The notes under the pieces were generated by a model. It was not told where the DNA came from. It saw nothing but the letters and a program-made list of their open reading frames with translations, and did not search any database. The translations under genes were made by a program, and so were the position numbers. A stretch of 64,000 nucleotides of DNA from Bryoerythrophyllum caledonicum (lineage: Eukaryota > Streptophyta > Bryopsida > Pottiales > Pottiaceae): positions 20,805,406 through 20,869,405 of the forward strand of contig OZ020514.1 of NCBI GenBank assembly GCA_963971425.1, given 5' to 3'. Shown here piece after piece: positions 11,135 to 23,451 of the stretch (positions are counted from its first letter, which is position 1; each line of letters starts with the position of its first letter).

Positions 11135-14100
11135 TTAGGGAACAGAGAGCCTGCGAAGCACCACTGTATTGTTGCCTCGTACCTCATCGCAATCCTCATC
11201 GTCTGCATCATCGCCCGATGATGAGAAATTCTCGACTGGATTTTCCAGGACTGGTGCCACGTACTCCTCTATCTCCGAGGCTAAGTTTTGTAACTGTAGC
11301 TCGGCTCTAGTAGTTGATGCAGCGTTCACAAGTCGTTTTACTCGGATATTCTTCCTTTTGTCTGTTGCTCCATCCATAATTTTAGAACGATTGCCTTCGG
11401 CCCCAATGACACTCTCCGAGGTTCCGCTTTGCCAAGGTCCCTTGAAGAAAGGGAGATTACCATTGTTCTCGCCCCTCCGTGTCCCTAAATGGCTGCTCAT
11501 AGTAGAGGACCCAACCCGTGCGGAGGGAAGTTGTGGGGTTAGTATTGTGCGCTCTACACCACCATTTGGGCCAAATGCGCTACAGTGGATGGGTGGCCAG
11601 ACTATGGTTGAAGAGGTCTTTTTCTTTACGCTTAAAAGAGTTCTTCCAACCGATGCGATACTTTGAGCACGTGGCCGCCGAAACAAATCTTGGAGCGGCA
11701 TGTCTCCTTTGAGTCCGGTTCTATTGCTTGAGGTTCAATTTGAGTGCGCCTCACAACTTCATTGGATTCCATCGTGGCCAATGGCTCATGGATTCCTTAT
11801 TGTTTCCACCACTACTCACTTTGTTTCCATCGTGAGGAAATGCATTGTGCGATACAATGCCAATGCTATGACCGTCGAGATTAGGGCCATAGCCAGTAGA
11901 AGGGCCTAAGCGGTAGAGCCCTTTGAGTTGGGAGAGTGATTCTCCGAAATGTTGTCATCTCGATCAAGATTGCCCCTCAATGCCGGCCCATCTTCCGCTG
12001 CCCAAGCTTCTTGGGCACGATTTTCACCCGATAATTCTACTATATTATGGATTGCTTCTGCGTTGACATTGTCAAACACAAAAGGATCGACTAGGTCGCC
12101 ATGGACGTTGTGAAAATGGTCATCTAATGCATCTCCATTGTGCTCATTGCTTGCAGAGTTGTCCCTAGGTGGGCTATGATCAAACAAGGGGTTGTTGTCA
12201 CCGGCCAGGTCTTCCCAATCGCCACCCATCTAGTTATAACCCTCATCATCAGATTCTAAGCCCTTGTCCTTCGTGTTTGAAGGAGGTCCCCCATCTGGAT
12301 CAGACTCCTCCGGATGCACATTCTCCTCATACCATCGAAATGGGTCTGGTCGAGCACATTCTCGGAGCAATCGACTATTTGTATAGATGTAAACCAAATC
12401 TTCCGCTTTCTTCACTCCTAAACAATTTCGGCTCTTACTATGCACGAACGAATACATGCTCCAATTATGCTCACATGACAAAGGCCGAGCAAGTTTGTGC
12501 TAGTATATGCTTCGCAATTTGAGGCAATGATTATTCGCCCGCACGGTTCCACCATTGGTGATGCAATAAACTGTTGTTTTCAATCTCCCCAGCTTCTACT
12601 GGTGCATATGGTCCTCGCAATTCTTCATACTCCGTGATTTCAATCATTACTTCTTCAAAGGACACTCCAAGTGGAGCAATGAGCTTTATAACAACCATGT
12701 TTAGCGCCCTTTTGGCGTTACTATCGTTTTGAATATGCAAGTTATTGGCTAGATAAGGATTCAATAAAGCCCCTGCAAAATGAAGATCTGTTGTCATCTT
12801 CTCCCAACGGGCAAGGAATGATCCTTCCAGGCGAGTCGCAATTTCTGCTCGCAGGATGAACGGCTCATTGCGGAACTTGAATACGTGCTCCTTTAGCTTG
12901 TTCATGGTTACCCAAGCCATTTTTATTGCTAAAGTTTCTCCATCAAAAGTCCGCAATGCCTATAGAACAGGTGCCACTACGAAATCAAAGTTAGTGCACG
13001 GATGCCAGAACGTCTTCTCTAGGATAGTAGCCCTCATCTAGGATGCCTTTGCCTGGGCACGGTGCTCGTTTTGCCTATTGAAAAGAGAGGATATATAGGT
13101 TATCTATGCTGGATCTATCACAACCATCTCTTGGGCATTCTTCACTTCCTAGAGTTGATGGATCATTATGTAATTGCATGCAAACCTTGTTGCTGTCGGC
13201 CACAACAGAGACAATTTTAGCAAAAATCGTTGAAAAAGAGCCATGGGAACATGGCGGTACCGGATATACAATGCAACCTCTTTTGCCTTCTTGACAAAGG
13301 TCTGCAAATAGATCTTTCTTCTTCCAGTCCTCGAGGAAGAGGTCCAAAATATGTGCGCAATACCCTTGTGTATATATGTGCGGGTACTCCTTGGTGACCT
13401 TCATTCCTTCCAACATGTTTGACGCATTATCGGTGCAGACATGGACCACATTGAATGGTCGGACCTTTTGGATAAAACTTTTCAATTGATCCGCTATATA
13501 TGCCTTAGATTTTTTCATACCCGTGGTGTCTATAGACCCTAAGAAGATATCACCCATTGGACATACGAGCATGATAATCATGAGAGGGCAACGTGTAACA
13601 TTGTTCCACCCGTCCGAGCATATTGTTGCCCCATACTTGGCAATATCTACACCGGTCTTCTTGACAACAAGGTCTTTCACTTTTTTAAGGGCTCAATGTA
13701 TGTCGTCCTCATGGCATTTTACGATGGCGGTATATAATCAAAACCCGCCTTTGACATTGCGAGTGTAGCCTTGATGAAGGCCGGATGTCTAACCACGTTG
13801 AATGCAACGTTTGCTTCATAAAAAAACTGTGCCCATAATTCGTCCACCTCTTTCTATTTTTTAAGTTTGTAAGCTTCCGGGAAGCTTCATTGTTGTATGT
13901 ATCTTGGTGTCGGTGATGTTGTTTGGCTTTGACAATTTGTGGATTGCGTATTCTCCTCATTTTGAGTTTCCAAGAAACTACCTTGTTGGATCGATTGGCT
14001 AGAACATGGTTCAGTGGAACATGTTGTTGGTGCGCTAGGAAGGCCAACGATCTCCGCCTCGGTCATCCTAGTAGGAATAATACACGCACATCTTTTAAAA

Positions 14101-14293
14101 TGGGCCTTAATAGATGTTGGGCCTTAGTGCACGAAGTCTTCGTCCATTGAGGATATCAATAGTATGACATGAACCTCCCACATTTGTATGCAAACGTGTA
14201 ATTGCACCAAACACATGTTACTTGATCCTTCTTCTTAAATGTGAACTATGGGGCCCACTCCTTCGTTTGAACCCTTTGTTGGGACGACATCAC
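11135..14293 (-). pseudogene. hAT transposase of hAT-A (BED finger, DUF659-type core, hAT dimerisation), decayed
   Basis: The start ATG is at 14291-14293. A BED-like finger (CVWC, FAYKCGRF) lies near 14190. The core follows: WAQFFYEANVAFNVV near 13830, ICSDGWNNVTRCPL near 13590, VCTDNASNM near 13430 and YPHIYTQGYCAHILDL near 13360. These match the DUF659/hAT RNase H-like fold, with Asp in DGW and TDN as likely catalytic residues. FWHPCTNFDFVVAPV lies near 12990, and the dimerisation segment (CEHNWSMYSFVHSK, AEDLVYIYTNSRLL) at 12370-12480. An acidic tail ends at 11135. TAGs lie at 14246-14248, 13104-13106, 13038-13040 and 12960-12962, with a TAA near 13712 and frameshifts near 13080 and 12480. 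The protein is clearly homologous to the hAT-C transposase (42309-45375), which is better preserved. It is unlikely to be active. Confidence 0.85.
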
Positions 14294-14489
14294 AATAAAA
14301 TCGGTAAAGTAATGTGCCAAAAATAATTCACCAAAAGTAATAGGAAATTGTGTGCTAATAGAAAATGTGGACCCAAAGGTCACTCACAAACTTGTAGATT
14401 CATGCAAGGAGCCCAATAAGCAGTTCCACTACACGAAGCCAAGGATGTGAGGTGGGTCAAGTACATCGCATATGGTTCTTATATAGTGC

Positions 14490-14705
14490 TGGAGTAGGAG
14501 CGGCCGGGGCCGAGCGCGCACGCTGTGGGGCCCGACGTGCACAATGTAGGGGCGTGCGTGTACTCTATGTGGCCGAGCGCGCACGCTATGGTGTCAGACG
14601 TGTACTCCGTGTGGCCGGGCGTGCACGCTTTGGGGCCCGGCATGTTCTTTCTGTGGCTGGGCGCGCACATTGTGGAGTCGGGCGCGTACTCTAAGGGTCG
14701 GGCGC
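14490..14705. repeat. GC-rich GGGCCGGGCGCGTAC array upstream of the hAT-A transposase
   Basis: About ten 20-bp units (GGGGCCCGACGTGCAC, GGCCGAGCGCGCACGCT). It starts about 200 bp before the transposase ATG on the minus strand, so it occupies the promoter position. Confidence 0.8.
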
Positions 14706-14709
14706 ACGC

Positions 14710-15100
14710 GATATAGATTATTCCAAAATACTATAAGGTTTGTACTAATTCATCGATATATTGAAACATTGCAATACTTAACATTTTGATATATAAAAAG
14801 CCTCATAAAATTCCACTAAATATACATGATGCCACTCAATATTATAGGTTTCATTGAATATACAATATTTCACTTAATATTTAGTGGCAGTTACAAAATT
14901 GCCGAAGGCTGTTGTTCTAAAACGTTTCAACATTGCTCTATGTAAATTTCTAGCACTATTAAAGTTCTAAACTTCACTATAGCCAGTCAGAAATGCAAGA
15001 AGACGGTCCTAATCCCGAACTTGTTCGTTCAATTCTTGAAATTTTTCATGGCATTCCAAAACTTCATTTTTCTTCTCTTGAACTTCTTCTCCTAAATCCT
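14710..15100. other. AT-rich intergenic stretch
   Basis: I see no gene, repeat array or RNA gene. Degenerate phrases such as CACTAAATATA and CACTTAATATTTAG hint at old decay of the 3' part of gene X. Confidence 0.4.
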
Positions 15101-15700
15101 TGATTATCTTCAAACTTTGCTCAAGTAGATTCAAAACTCAAAGATAATTGTCATGACTTTCCCAGTCACCCTCCGTGGATTTTTGGAATTATCCACGCCC
15201 TCCTCTGGTACCGCATACGTCTTCGAGGCATCCCCTTTTTGTCATGAAATCGACGGCTCTTTGTTCAAGCTTGATTTGAAGGAAAATTCTTGTTGCCTAC
15301 GCAAGGAAGTATCACGCCCCGTATCCGAGTCGTAAGATAAAGTTTTGGACCACTTGATTTTCCCATCCAAAGGTTCAACTTCCATGTTTCTCCAGAGATC
15401 TTCTCCCGGAAACTTCCGCACAAATGGTATTGTCAATCCAATGACTGGCGCCATCTTGGAGTTCGTTTAAAATTCCCTAAGTTGTACGCCGCATTAGTGA
15501 ATATCGCAAATATGGCCACATGTGCCCCGAATGACACCATTCAATATATTTTGCACATTGTGCAAATGTCCACGGATTTGGAACTACCTCCCAACCAGAA
15601 AATGCCTTTAGCTCTCCATCAATCAATACGTGAAGACGCTTCTTCTTCTTTTAGCGTGTGTGATGTTTATCAGGTTTTCGGAGTTTTGGAGTGGTAGATG
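15100..15700 (-). pseudogene. Accessory gene X, copy A (decayed)
   Basis: Minus-strand blocks in different frames match the copy at 50600-51433. RLHVLIDGELKAFSGW lies near 15640-15590, CAKYIEWCHSGHMWPYLRYS near 15560-15500, PFVRKFPGEDLWRN near 15420 and IKWSKTLSYDSDTG near 15340. The reading frame is broken by a TAG near 15480 and by frameshifts. The function is unknown; no catalytic motif is visible, and the second half is acidic. The first block (GW, PW, CxxYIEWCH) is also found at the N terminus of the RING-family gene at 52148-54359, so X and that gene share a domain. The gene lies in hAT-A behind its transposase, with a GC-rich array upstream at 15890-16030. Confidence 0.6.
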
Positions 15701-15889
15701 GCTCTTTAGAATCCATGGTTTGAATTGACGTGACGAGCTGGAGAAATACAAAGGTGTCAATTGACACCGTAAAACACTTCCCAAAAGTGCCAAACAAGCA
15801 GCTGCCACATGGCAGTTTCTTGCTAAAGCGCCTAGAAAATGCGGTCCAAAGTTAGGAAATCTAATATTTATAGAAAACCAGTGATCTAT

Positions 15890-16030
15890 GGCGGGCGCAT
15901 ACGATCTAGAGGCGCGCGTATACGAGGAAGCTGTGCGTGTATGCGATCTGGGCGTGCGCGAACGCAAGGGGACCGCGCACTAATGCAAAGAGGCTGTGCG
16001 CGAACGCAAGGGGGCAGCGCGCGTACGTAT
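15890..16030. repeat. GC-rich array upstream of gene X copy A
   Basis: Six to seven units such as GGCGCGCGTATACGA, GGCGTGCGCGAACGCAAG and GGCTGTGCGCGAACGCAAG. It is about 200 bp upstream of X and matches the arrangement at 51640-51800 upstream of X copy B. Confidence 0.75.
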
Positions 16031-16039
16031 CCCAAAGTA

Positions 16040-17790
16040 AAATCCCTAACTATCCCAATTTACTTTTATAATATTGGATTGAGAAAAGGTCTTATTGTTT
16101 AGCGTGTAGTTGTAACTAGTGGTCTCATATAGTTTACAAAGTAGGTAATTCTATTATGTCTTTCACAAGGTATTCTCCAAACAAAACCCAAAGTAAAATC
16201 CCTCTTATTATACCCCGCAGTTATACATGTATTAAGGGAATTCAACTTGACAATAATCGAGGGGTAAAATCCTCGGGTGGTTATAGCCTATTCAATTAGA
16301 CAGTGCTTGGTCCATTAGACAGTAACCATGCCATAAACATACTTCATTAACTATTTTAGTCCGTTTAAAATATACCAAGTTCTATTTGCAATAATACATA
16401 AATATGGTTATAGAGGTTTGACTTATCTCATGCAAACTCCAACTTGTCTTTCAAAAGACACTTCCTTTCTTCCTTCTCAATTACTCAAATTACCTACCAT
16501 GGCTTTACGGTTATTATCTACTCTCCATATTATTTAATTTCTAATAATGGATATTAGTTTTGACTTCCATGAGTTATCTAAGTTGAAACACTACAATGAC
16601 AACCCTTATTATCTTTATTCAACAATCTTTATAGAACCATGTAAGATTCTTATCTTGTAGGTGATCACTCTTCAAGATGTACGATCCATCATATTCTCAA
16701 CTTTTCCACTAAGTCATTATATCATCATATTGTCTATAATCTAGATGTTATGTAATGTAATAAAGTCTCTGCTATTAAATTCTCACATGAATCAAGTAGC
16801 TATTCTGACCCATAGAATCTAATAGTGAAATTATCTCATAATTTAATTAATAATATTCTCTTCACTATGATTTCCATCACAAGTCATAGTCCCACTACAC
16901 TCAGGCATGTATCCCTCATGCCACTCAATATTCTAATTTTAAGACGTCTCTTAAAAATGACATTTTTTACTGTGCATTGTTTAATAATTATTTTCTTTCT
17001 ATTTGAGCACTGATAATTATTAACACAACGTTTTACTCTACTTCAAATTCTACTCTCTCGTACATTCAAATTCAATTAGACTCAGTCCCAACCCAACCCA
17101 TGATGTATGTTGATGAATGCATGGTATGGCTTTTAGCTTTGATGACTTAGTCATGACTCAGTCAACTTGACTCATGATCCATCTCACTTCATCTCACTGC
17201 AGACTCATAATACAAATGACACCAAAGATTTTATTTAATTTATTCAACATACATTGGCATACACAGATTATCGACTTGAACTTGATTTTCTTTCTTAAAA
17301 ATTATGTATATATTTATTCATTAATTCCACTTGAACGAGATCAAAGTTTTTGCACCATCTTTCTATCACGATTATTTGCTTAAGGTGCTTCAACTTGACA
17401 GACACTCATGATATTCTATTATCTTGTGTTGTAACTTGTGTCTCATCTTTCTTTATTCTGATATACTTAATGGTTCTAAGTCTAGTAGATGACTCTTCAT
17501 ATCTTGGAACTAAAAAGGCATACAACTGCCTCACTTTCTAAATCTAGATTCTAAAAGGTACATCCGCCATATCCATGTGAATCCTTTAACTAAATTTAGT
17601 AATAAAACGTTGAACATATGTACCAACTATTTCTAAAACAGTTTAGAAGTTGTTTCTATTTACACTATCATTTTTAAAAAAAAAATTTAACCAAAATTTA
17701 TTTGTTCACATAGCCCCCTCCTTAAGCAACTTGACACCTAGCAAGTTTTAAAACTCCAATACTAAAGGTAGAGGTTATAGAAAATCACTA
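16040..17790. other. AT-rich region without a recognised gene
   Basis: I see only short ORFs, homopolymer runs and scattered TCATGA/GACTCA phrases near 17090-17200. No coding, RNA-gene or array structure can be supported. Confidence 0.45.
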
Positions 17791-17805
17791 GATTTGTCTC
17801 AGCCT

Positions 17806-18770
17806 TCAACTTTTATCCTTCTCTTGAAACCTCAGGGCTTTAGTATCGTGGCTTCTTGTGGCGATGATCATCATGATTCTTGTGGCGTTATTTCTTATGT
17901 GTTGAGCTGTGAGCTTGCTAACCTCCCGTCGTACATCGTCATCAAACTGAAGAAGCACAGTATTGCGTGTGCCCTGGTAAGTCAGCCACTTGTCAATGGC
18001 AACTTTTCTAGTTCCGGTCATCTCGTAAATGAAACAACCGTTCGCACCATACAAAAAGTGAGTCATTGCCATAATATCTAACATCCGAGCCCATTGCGTG
18101 CAATGATAACGCAACTTCAAAGCCAACAAGAATTCAAGTCTTTTGTCATCATACCGATTGACGTTAATCACAATTCTGAAAGTCTTGCACATATAGGCTA
18201 AGAACTTTGCAAATATTGCCGCTCAGTAACACACCAAATCAGTATGGATGTGATGCTTCTTCCAGAACTCTGTGTATGTTGTAGCACAGTTAACAGAAGT
18301 GTCAAATTGACCTTGGATGATAGGCCAGTTGTACTCCACAGAGTCAATAGTTGCTTCGAGAGACCATTTGAATCTCCTTTTCACCTCTCTGCAGAAACGA
18401 GCATTCACACGCACCGGCTCCGGAGGTTCAATTGTCCATGTGAAATCAACCGTCGCCTTATAGACCAGGTCCCAAGATCTCTCTTCAGTTCTAAACAATC
18501 CATAGTCTTCCAACAACGAATGCATGGCTTTCCAAGTAGGAACAAATACTTCTTGTTCGTCTTCGAATAAACGTTCAAAGTTTCCAAGAAAGTATTGTTT
18601 CTCACAGAATCTCGTCATTGTAGTTCTTACCTACAGCCAAGATGGAGACACAAACGAATAGGGTGGTACATTAAGTTGGACTTGGGCATTATGAGGTACC
18701 ACGTCCAATTGACTTGACTTTGTTTGCTCCACCATCTTCATTAAATCTTTATGAGCCTCATACAACCCGT
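17806..18770 (-). pseudogene. Unrecognised gene, one frame with an internal TGA
   Basis: The minus-strand frame runs from about 18770 through 18618 to 17806 and is interrupted by a TAG near 18640 and a TGA near 18224. The part before the TAG reads GLYEAHKDLMKMVEQT and LNVPPYSFVSPSWL, and a possible donor GTAAGAAC follows it. The main part is globular and Trp/Phe-rich (PTWKAMHSLLEDYGLF, SVEYNWPIIQGQF, YTEFWKKHHIHTD). After the TGA it continues in the same frame (FAKFLAYMCKTFRI, CFIYEMTGTRKVAIDKWL, LLQFDDDVRREVSKL). I recognise no family. Total length is about 320 codons. An array of GAGCACCCGATC palindromes lies upstream at 19320-19600, the same kind found upstream of the DUF7869 gene and of the 35-kb gene. 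It may therefore belong to the same mobile gene set. Confidence 0.5.
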
Positions 18771-19319
18771 AGATGTAATGTCTACTTGATAATTTGCAAT
18801 TATTTACATATAATATAATATTTAATCAATAATAATAATGCTGCATTAATATTGGGGAATTTGTTACATCAAAAATCATATAATTATGCAAGTAAGCTAC
18901 ATGATTTTTATTGTTTAGTCTTCGAAGATAAATTCTCTACACAATGCAACGTACAAATCAAACATGTTTGAGACAAAAGTTGAAGTTTTGTTCTTCAATA
19001 CAAGATATAAAATCCACTACAAAAAAATTTGCGATGATTCTACAGCCTACTGTAGTGGATTTTCAAATATTAGACAAAAGTGAATTTAATTTATTGATGG
19101 AGTGCATGAAGTTGTACAATCATGGAAGATCAATATACAGTCATCTAGTATTTAATTTAATCGTATACAAGTCTACATTTCACAACATTCACTTTATTAC
19201 ATGTTACAAATTCCGAAGCATGCTGAAATGCGACATTTAACTAAATCTGGACTTTCAAAAGTCCACATTGGTCAAAGTCTGTATTTAGTTTGATAATATA
19301 CTATGTGGATTGCTTCATC

Positions 19320-19600
19320 GTATAGGGGGAGCACCCGATCCAACGGGCTCTTCCTTGAGATTTAAGTAGATGACTTGAAGCATTAAACATGAAACATCTA
19401 TCTTGAATCATTAAACATGAAACATGTTTTAGAAGTTGATAGTAGTGGAAGTGATTGGAAGAATGAAACAGACGATACGAAGCATAGTACATGCATTTTA
19501 GACGGAAACATCGGAGGCGCACCTGATTCGGACTGGGAGATTGGGGGAGCACCCGAACGCGACGAGGAAACAGAGGGAGCACTCGATCCGAAGTGGGACA
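19320..19600. repeat. Small GATCGGGAGCGCACCCGATC-type array
   Basis: Units GGGGGAGCACCCGATCC, GGAGGCGCACCTGATTC, GGGGGAGCACCCGAACG and GGGAGCACTCGATCC. It lies about 550 bp upstream of the minus-strand gene at 17806-18770. Confidence 0.6.
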
Positions 19601-20809
19601 CCAAAAGAGCAATTGGTCACAAGTAAAAGCGCCACACATTCATAGCATACAATCAATTATAGTAGAACACAAAGTGTTTGAAAAGGCTTCATTATTTTTG
19701 GATGCAATGTAAGGCAATGGTGAAAATGTGTGTCTTAAAAGTATCACTCTTGTGAATTTTGGATAAAGTCTTTCAGGTAAAAGATGAACGTTCAAATTCC
19801 TTGGACATTCTAGGAACCACCGCGTTGAAGAAATCCTAATAGAAGCAGGCTAGAAGACGACAAAACTAGGGCTCCTCCAATCTGGCTGAGAAAAAACTAC
19901 GCCAATCAAGGATCAGCAGAGTTTGCACTCAATCCCCGACACAAGATCGGGAGCGCACTGTGAGCGAAATAAACCGCCCCTAAAGGGTGGCTTATCTTGA
20001 ACACAAGATCCTAATACAAGGGCCTAGTTCCTTGTGTAACCAATCCTCAGCCCATTCATACACAACTTATACAAGCATGATGACACATCTCATGTTCACT
20101 TAGGTCCCTTGTGGTTGATTAGTGAGGTGGTGACTTAATCCAGCCTTTTGATTGAACCCACCTTTGAACAAGTGTAACTTTTGCTCTAAGGCTCCGAATG
20201 CAACGTTTCCAACTCTTATGGGTTCAATTCAGCATTCCTAACTTGATTAGACCCTTAATGATCAGTTTCAGGCTTAGGTGTGACCCTGGAACCAGTTGGC
20301 AGCAGACAGGCTTCCCTATTTTCTACAAACTTATAATCCTAATTATCTCCTTGACTCTAACTCTGATTCTTATGTTTGTTTTTTTGATTCTTATTAGTTT
20401 TTTGTGCTTAACATGAGGGCAGCATTCAATCAACCATGCGACTCAATCATGAACTCATAACCAACGACCAGCAGTGCACACTCAACATATAAGTTTATTC
20501 AAGATCGTGCACCACATTCCTACGCATATACCACATCCATTCACACAAGAATCCACTCCAGCCTTACTAAGAATGAGCCTCCAGCTGCGTTCACTTACTG
20601 ATGGCGTTTTAATCGATTGTTTAGTTGAATAAATAGCAAACCCTAATTCTACCAAAAAATTGGCAGCGCTTCCGCGTGGTTTTTGTATTTAGAAAATTAG
20701 GTTTCACGTCATACACAAGGAATTTAAGAGGTCCGAGGGAGAAGAGGGGCTCCCTGATTTAATTCGGTCCACCCTCCATCCTTAGCCTTCGAACTGCTCA
20801 CTCCAGCTC

Positions 20810-21590
20810 TCGTGACCTTGCTCCAACTCGTGTGATCTTCTTCCTCTTATTCGTCGTGTGATCTTGCTCCAGCTCGTGTGATCTTCTTCCTCTTGTTCGT
20901 CGTGCTTGCTCACTCCAGCTCGTGTGATCTTCTTCCTCTTGTTCGTCGTGTGATCTTGCTCCAGCTCGTGTGATCTTCTTCATCTTGTTCATCGTGCTTG
21001 CTCACTCCAGCTCGTGTGATCTTCTTCCTCTTGTTCGTCGTGCTTGCTCACTCGAGCTCGTGTGATCTTCTTCCTCTTGTTCGTCGTGCTTGCTCACTCC
21101 AGCTCGTGTGATCTTCTTCCTTTTGTTCGTCGTGTGATCTTGCTCCAGCTCGTGTGATCTTCTTCCTCTTGTTCGTCGTGTGATCTTGCTCCAGCTCGTG
21201 TGATCTTTTTCCTCTTGTTCGTCGTGTGATCTTGCTCCAGCTCCTGTGATCTTCTTCCTCCTGTTCGTTGTGCTTGCTCACTCCACCTCGTGTAATCTTC
21301 TTCCTCTTGTTCCTCGTGTGATCTTGCTCCAGCTCGTGTGATCTTCTTCCTCTTGTTCGTCGTGCTTGCTCACTCGAGCTCGTGTGATCTTCCTCTTGTT
21401 CGTCGTGCTTGCTCACTCGAGCTCGTGTGATCTTCTTCCTCTTGTTCGTCGTGCTTGCTCACTCCAGCTCGTGTGATCTTCTTCCTCTTGTTCGTCGTGC
21501 TTGCTCACTCGAGCTCGTGTGATCTTCTTCCTCTTGTTCGTCGTGCTTGCTCACTCCAGCTCGTGTGATCTTCTTCCTCTTGTGATCTAA
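20810..21590. repeat. 46-bp minisatellite, about 17 units
   Basis: The unit contains CTCGTGTGATCTTCTTCCTC then TTGTTCGTCGTG, followed by one of two equally long variants, CTTGCTCACTCCAG or TGATCTTGCTCCAG. Both variants keep the 46-bp period. Long minus-strand ORFs over it are repeat translations. It is present in only one arm of the foldback. Confidence 0.9.
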
Positions 21591-22451
21591 CCTAATCTCG
21601 TTCACCAGTTCGGGGCCGGGGCTTCCGGCTCTCTCCCCACACAAATTCAGTCTCTCCCATATTCTCTCTTCCTACTCCTCGCACACTAACCGAATGAGGC
21701 TTCTCCAGGGGGTAAGCCCCCAACCTTTGCTCTCCTTGAGTTCCCAAAGAAGTTCCCTCCCGCCTTTGGCCTTCTTCCATAAATGGCTTCCTTCTTACAA
21801 AACCTACTAACCCTATGACTCCTAATTCCGTGCCACCCTTGCATTTAACAAGAGTGGGTGTCCCAGTAACCAAGGAATATCTAAATCTAAACATTAACTC
21901 CATGCCACATGGGTGTGCATGATCTCAATAAGTGAACTATTAGCTAATTTCCAAGGAGGCTAAATCTAATTTAATCTACCTAAATTGAATCCCCTTTGCT
22001 TGGGGTAATTCCTAATTTTACTTAGCGAGTGATGAGGGGGTTGTCCAAGCCTTTTGGACCTTTCCTACTATTTTTTAAGGGCTTTTAAGCCTCTTCTTTT
22101 CTTTTCTTCCCTTCACCATCATTTCTCTTCTTCTTCCATTTTTTTGGTTTCGTGATTTCTTCATCGTGACCAATTGCGATCCACGACTTGGTAGGAGGTA
22201 AATTCTTCTCCAACACTATTAATTAAAAAAAAAATTCTATTGTTTTTTGTCTTTTTTGTCTTTTCTTCATTTTTTCCTTTCTATTTTTTTTTTGGCTAAC
22301 TACCTAAATTCCGCGATTGCCAATAAGTGGTTCCTAGTTAAGGAATTAGCGCATGGAAGGCTATTTAGCTATTTTGATCAAAAGACCACGACCTAATCAA
22401 TGGGATAATCCTTTTTCACCACTTATTAGCCTTAATGGACCCGATGTGAGG

Positions 22452-22561
22452 TCCATTCATCACCGTGAGCCGTTTTTGCGGCTCACACGCACCCGATCCG
22501 CACACAAGAGATGGGAATCGCACCCTGTGAGCCGCAAAAACGGCTCACGGTGACGAATGGA
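22452..22561. repeat. Near-perfect 35-bp inverted repeat, 40-bp loop, at the foldback centre
   Basis: Arms 22452-22486 and 22527-22561 differ at one position. Each arm also contains its own small hairpin (GTGAGCCG, loop TTTTTG, CGGCTCAC). The loop carries CACCCGATCCGCACACAAG, which recurs near 24963. Confidence 0.9.
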
Positions 22562-23451
22562 TCACACAACGTATGCATTGTGGTTAGAAGGAAGTAGAAG
22601 TGGGTTATATAATTGGATTAGCTCATAATTTTTGACCAAAATGGCTAAATGGCTTTTCCATTCACTAATTTCTTAAATAGGAGCCACTTTATGTCAACCA
22701 CGGATTTTATTAAGTTAACCAAAAAATAATTAGGAAGGAAAAAATGAAGAGAAGATTAGGAAAAAATATAAACAATAGAAAAGAAGGAGAAATAGAAGTG
22801 GTAAAGAAGAAATTACCTCCTACCGAGTCGGGGCCGTAGTTGGCCACGGTGAAGAAACCACGGGAAAAATTAGGAGAAGTGAAGAATGATGGTGAGGAGA
22901 AGGAAAAAAGAAGGAGGCTTAGAAAGCCCTTAAAAAAGTAGGCAAAAGGTCCAAGAGAAGTGGGAAAAAACCCTCACCATCACTTGGTAAATTAATCCTA
23001 ACCTCAAGCAAGGGAAATTTAATTTAGGTAGATTAGTTAGGTTTAGCATCCTTGAATTTAGCTTAATAGCTCACTTATTGAGATCATGCACACACATGTG
23101 GCATGGAGTCAAAGTTGAGATTTAGATATTCCTTGGTTAGTGAGACACCCACTTTTGTTGAATGCAAGGGTGGCTAGTGATTTATTAGCTTTTTAGTTAC
23201 TATTTGTTTAGTGTGACCATTAATGTGCCCACCCAAAAGTGGCGGCTGTGGACGACGAAGGGAACGACCATGGGAACAAAGAAGGAAGCAAGGGCTTGAG
23301 GAGTTACCCCTTGGAGGACGCTCATTCGAAGGGTAGGAGCTAGGAAACCGAGAAGAGGTGTGTGGAAAGAGAGAGAAGAGGTAGGGTCTGAGACTTCCCC
23401 CTCGTGTGGGCTGGATTTTGAGTCAATTATTACGAAAATTGGAGGGTAGTT

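Larger units (their letters stand above)
104..16040. mobile_element. hAT-A: large hAT-type element, interrupted by a CACTA element; right end not found
   Basis: The left end is at 104 (CAAGGTTGTCTACATAGACG). It is recognised because the complete small element at 8032-8618 starts with the same sequence and has an 8-bp target duplication. The 8 bp before position 104 are ATGTTCAC, but I could not find the matching right-hand copy. GC-rich arrays at 280-372 and 10726-10850 are continuous once the CACTA element (373-10711) is removed. They lead into a hAT transposase on the minus strand (14293 to 11135) and a second gene, X (about 15.1-15.7 kb), with further arrays at 14490-14705 and 15890-16030. 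The right limit of 16040 is only where the last array ends. Confidence 0.5.

Noticed and set aside
20091-20098. ATGTTCAC as the right-hand target duplication of hAT-A
   Set aside because: It is not preceded by a CAACCTTG-like terminus and lies inside the foldback arm; a chance 8-mer.
20798-21644. Long minus-strand ORFs with RRTRGRRSHELE-type protein repeats
   Set aside because: They are translations of the 46-bp minisatellite; the period is not a multiple of three and all frames stay partly open.
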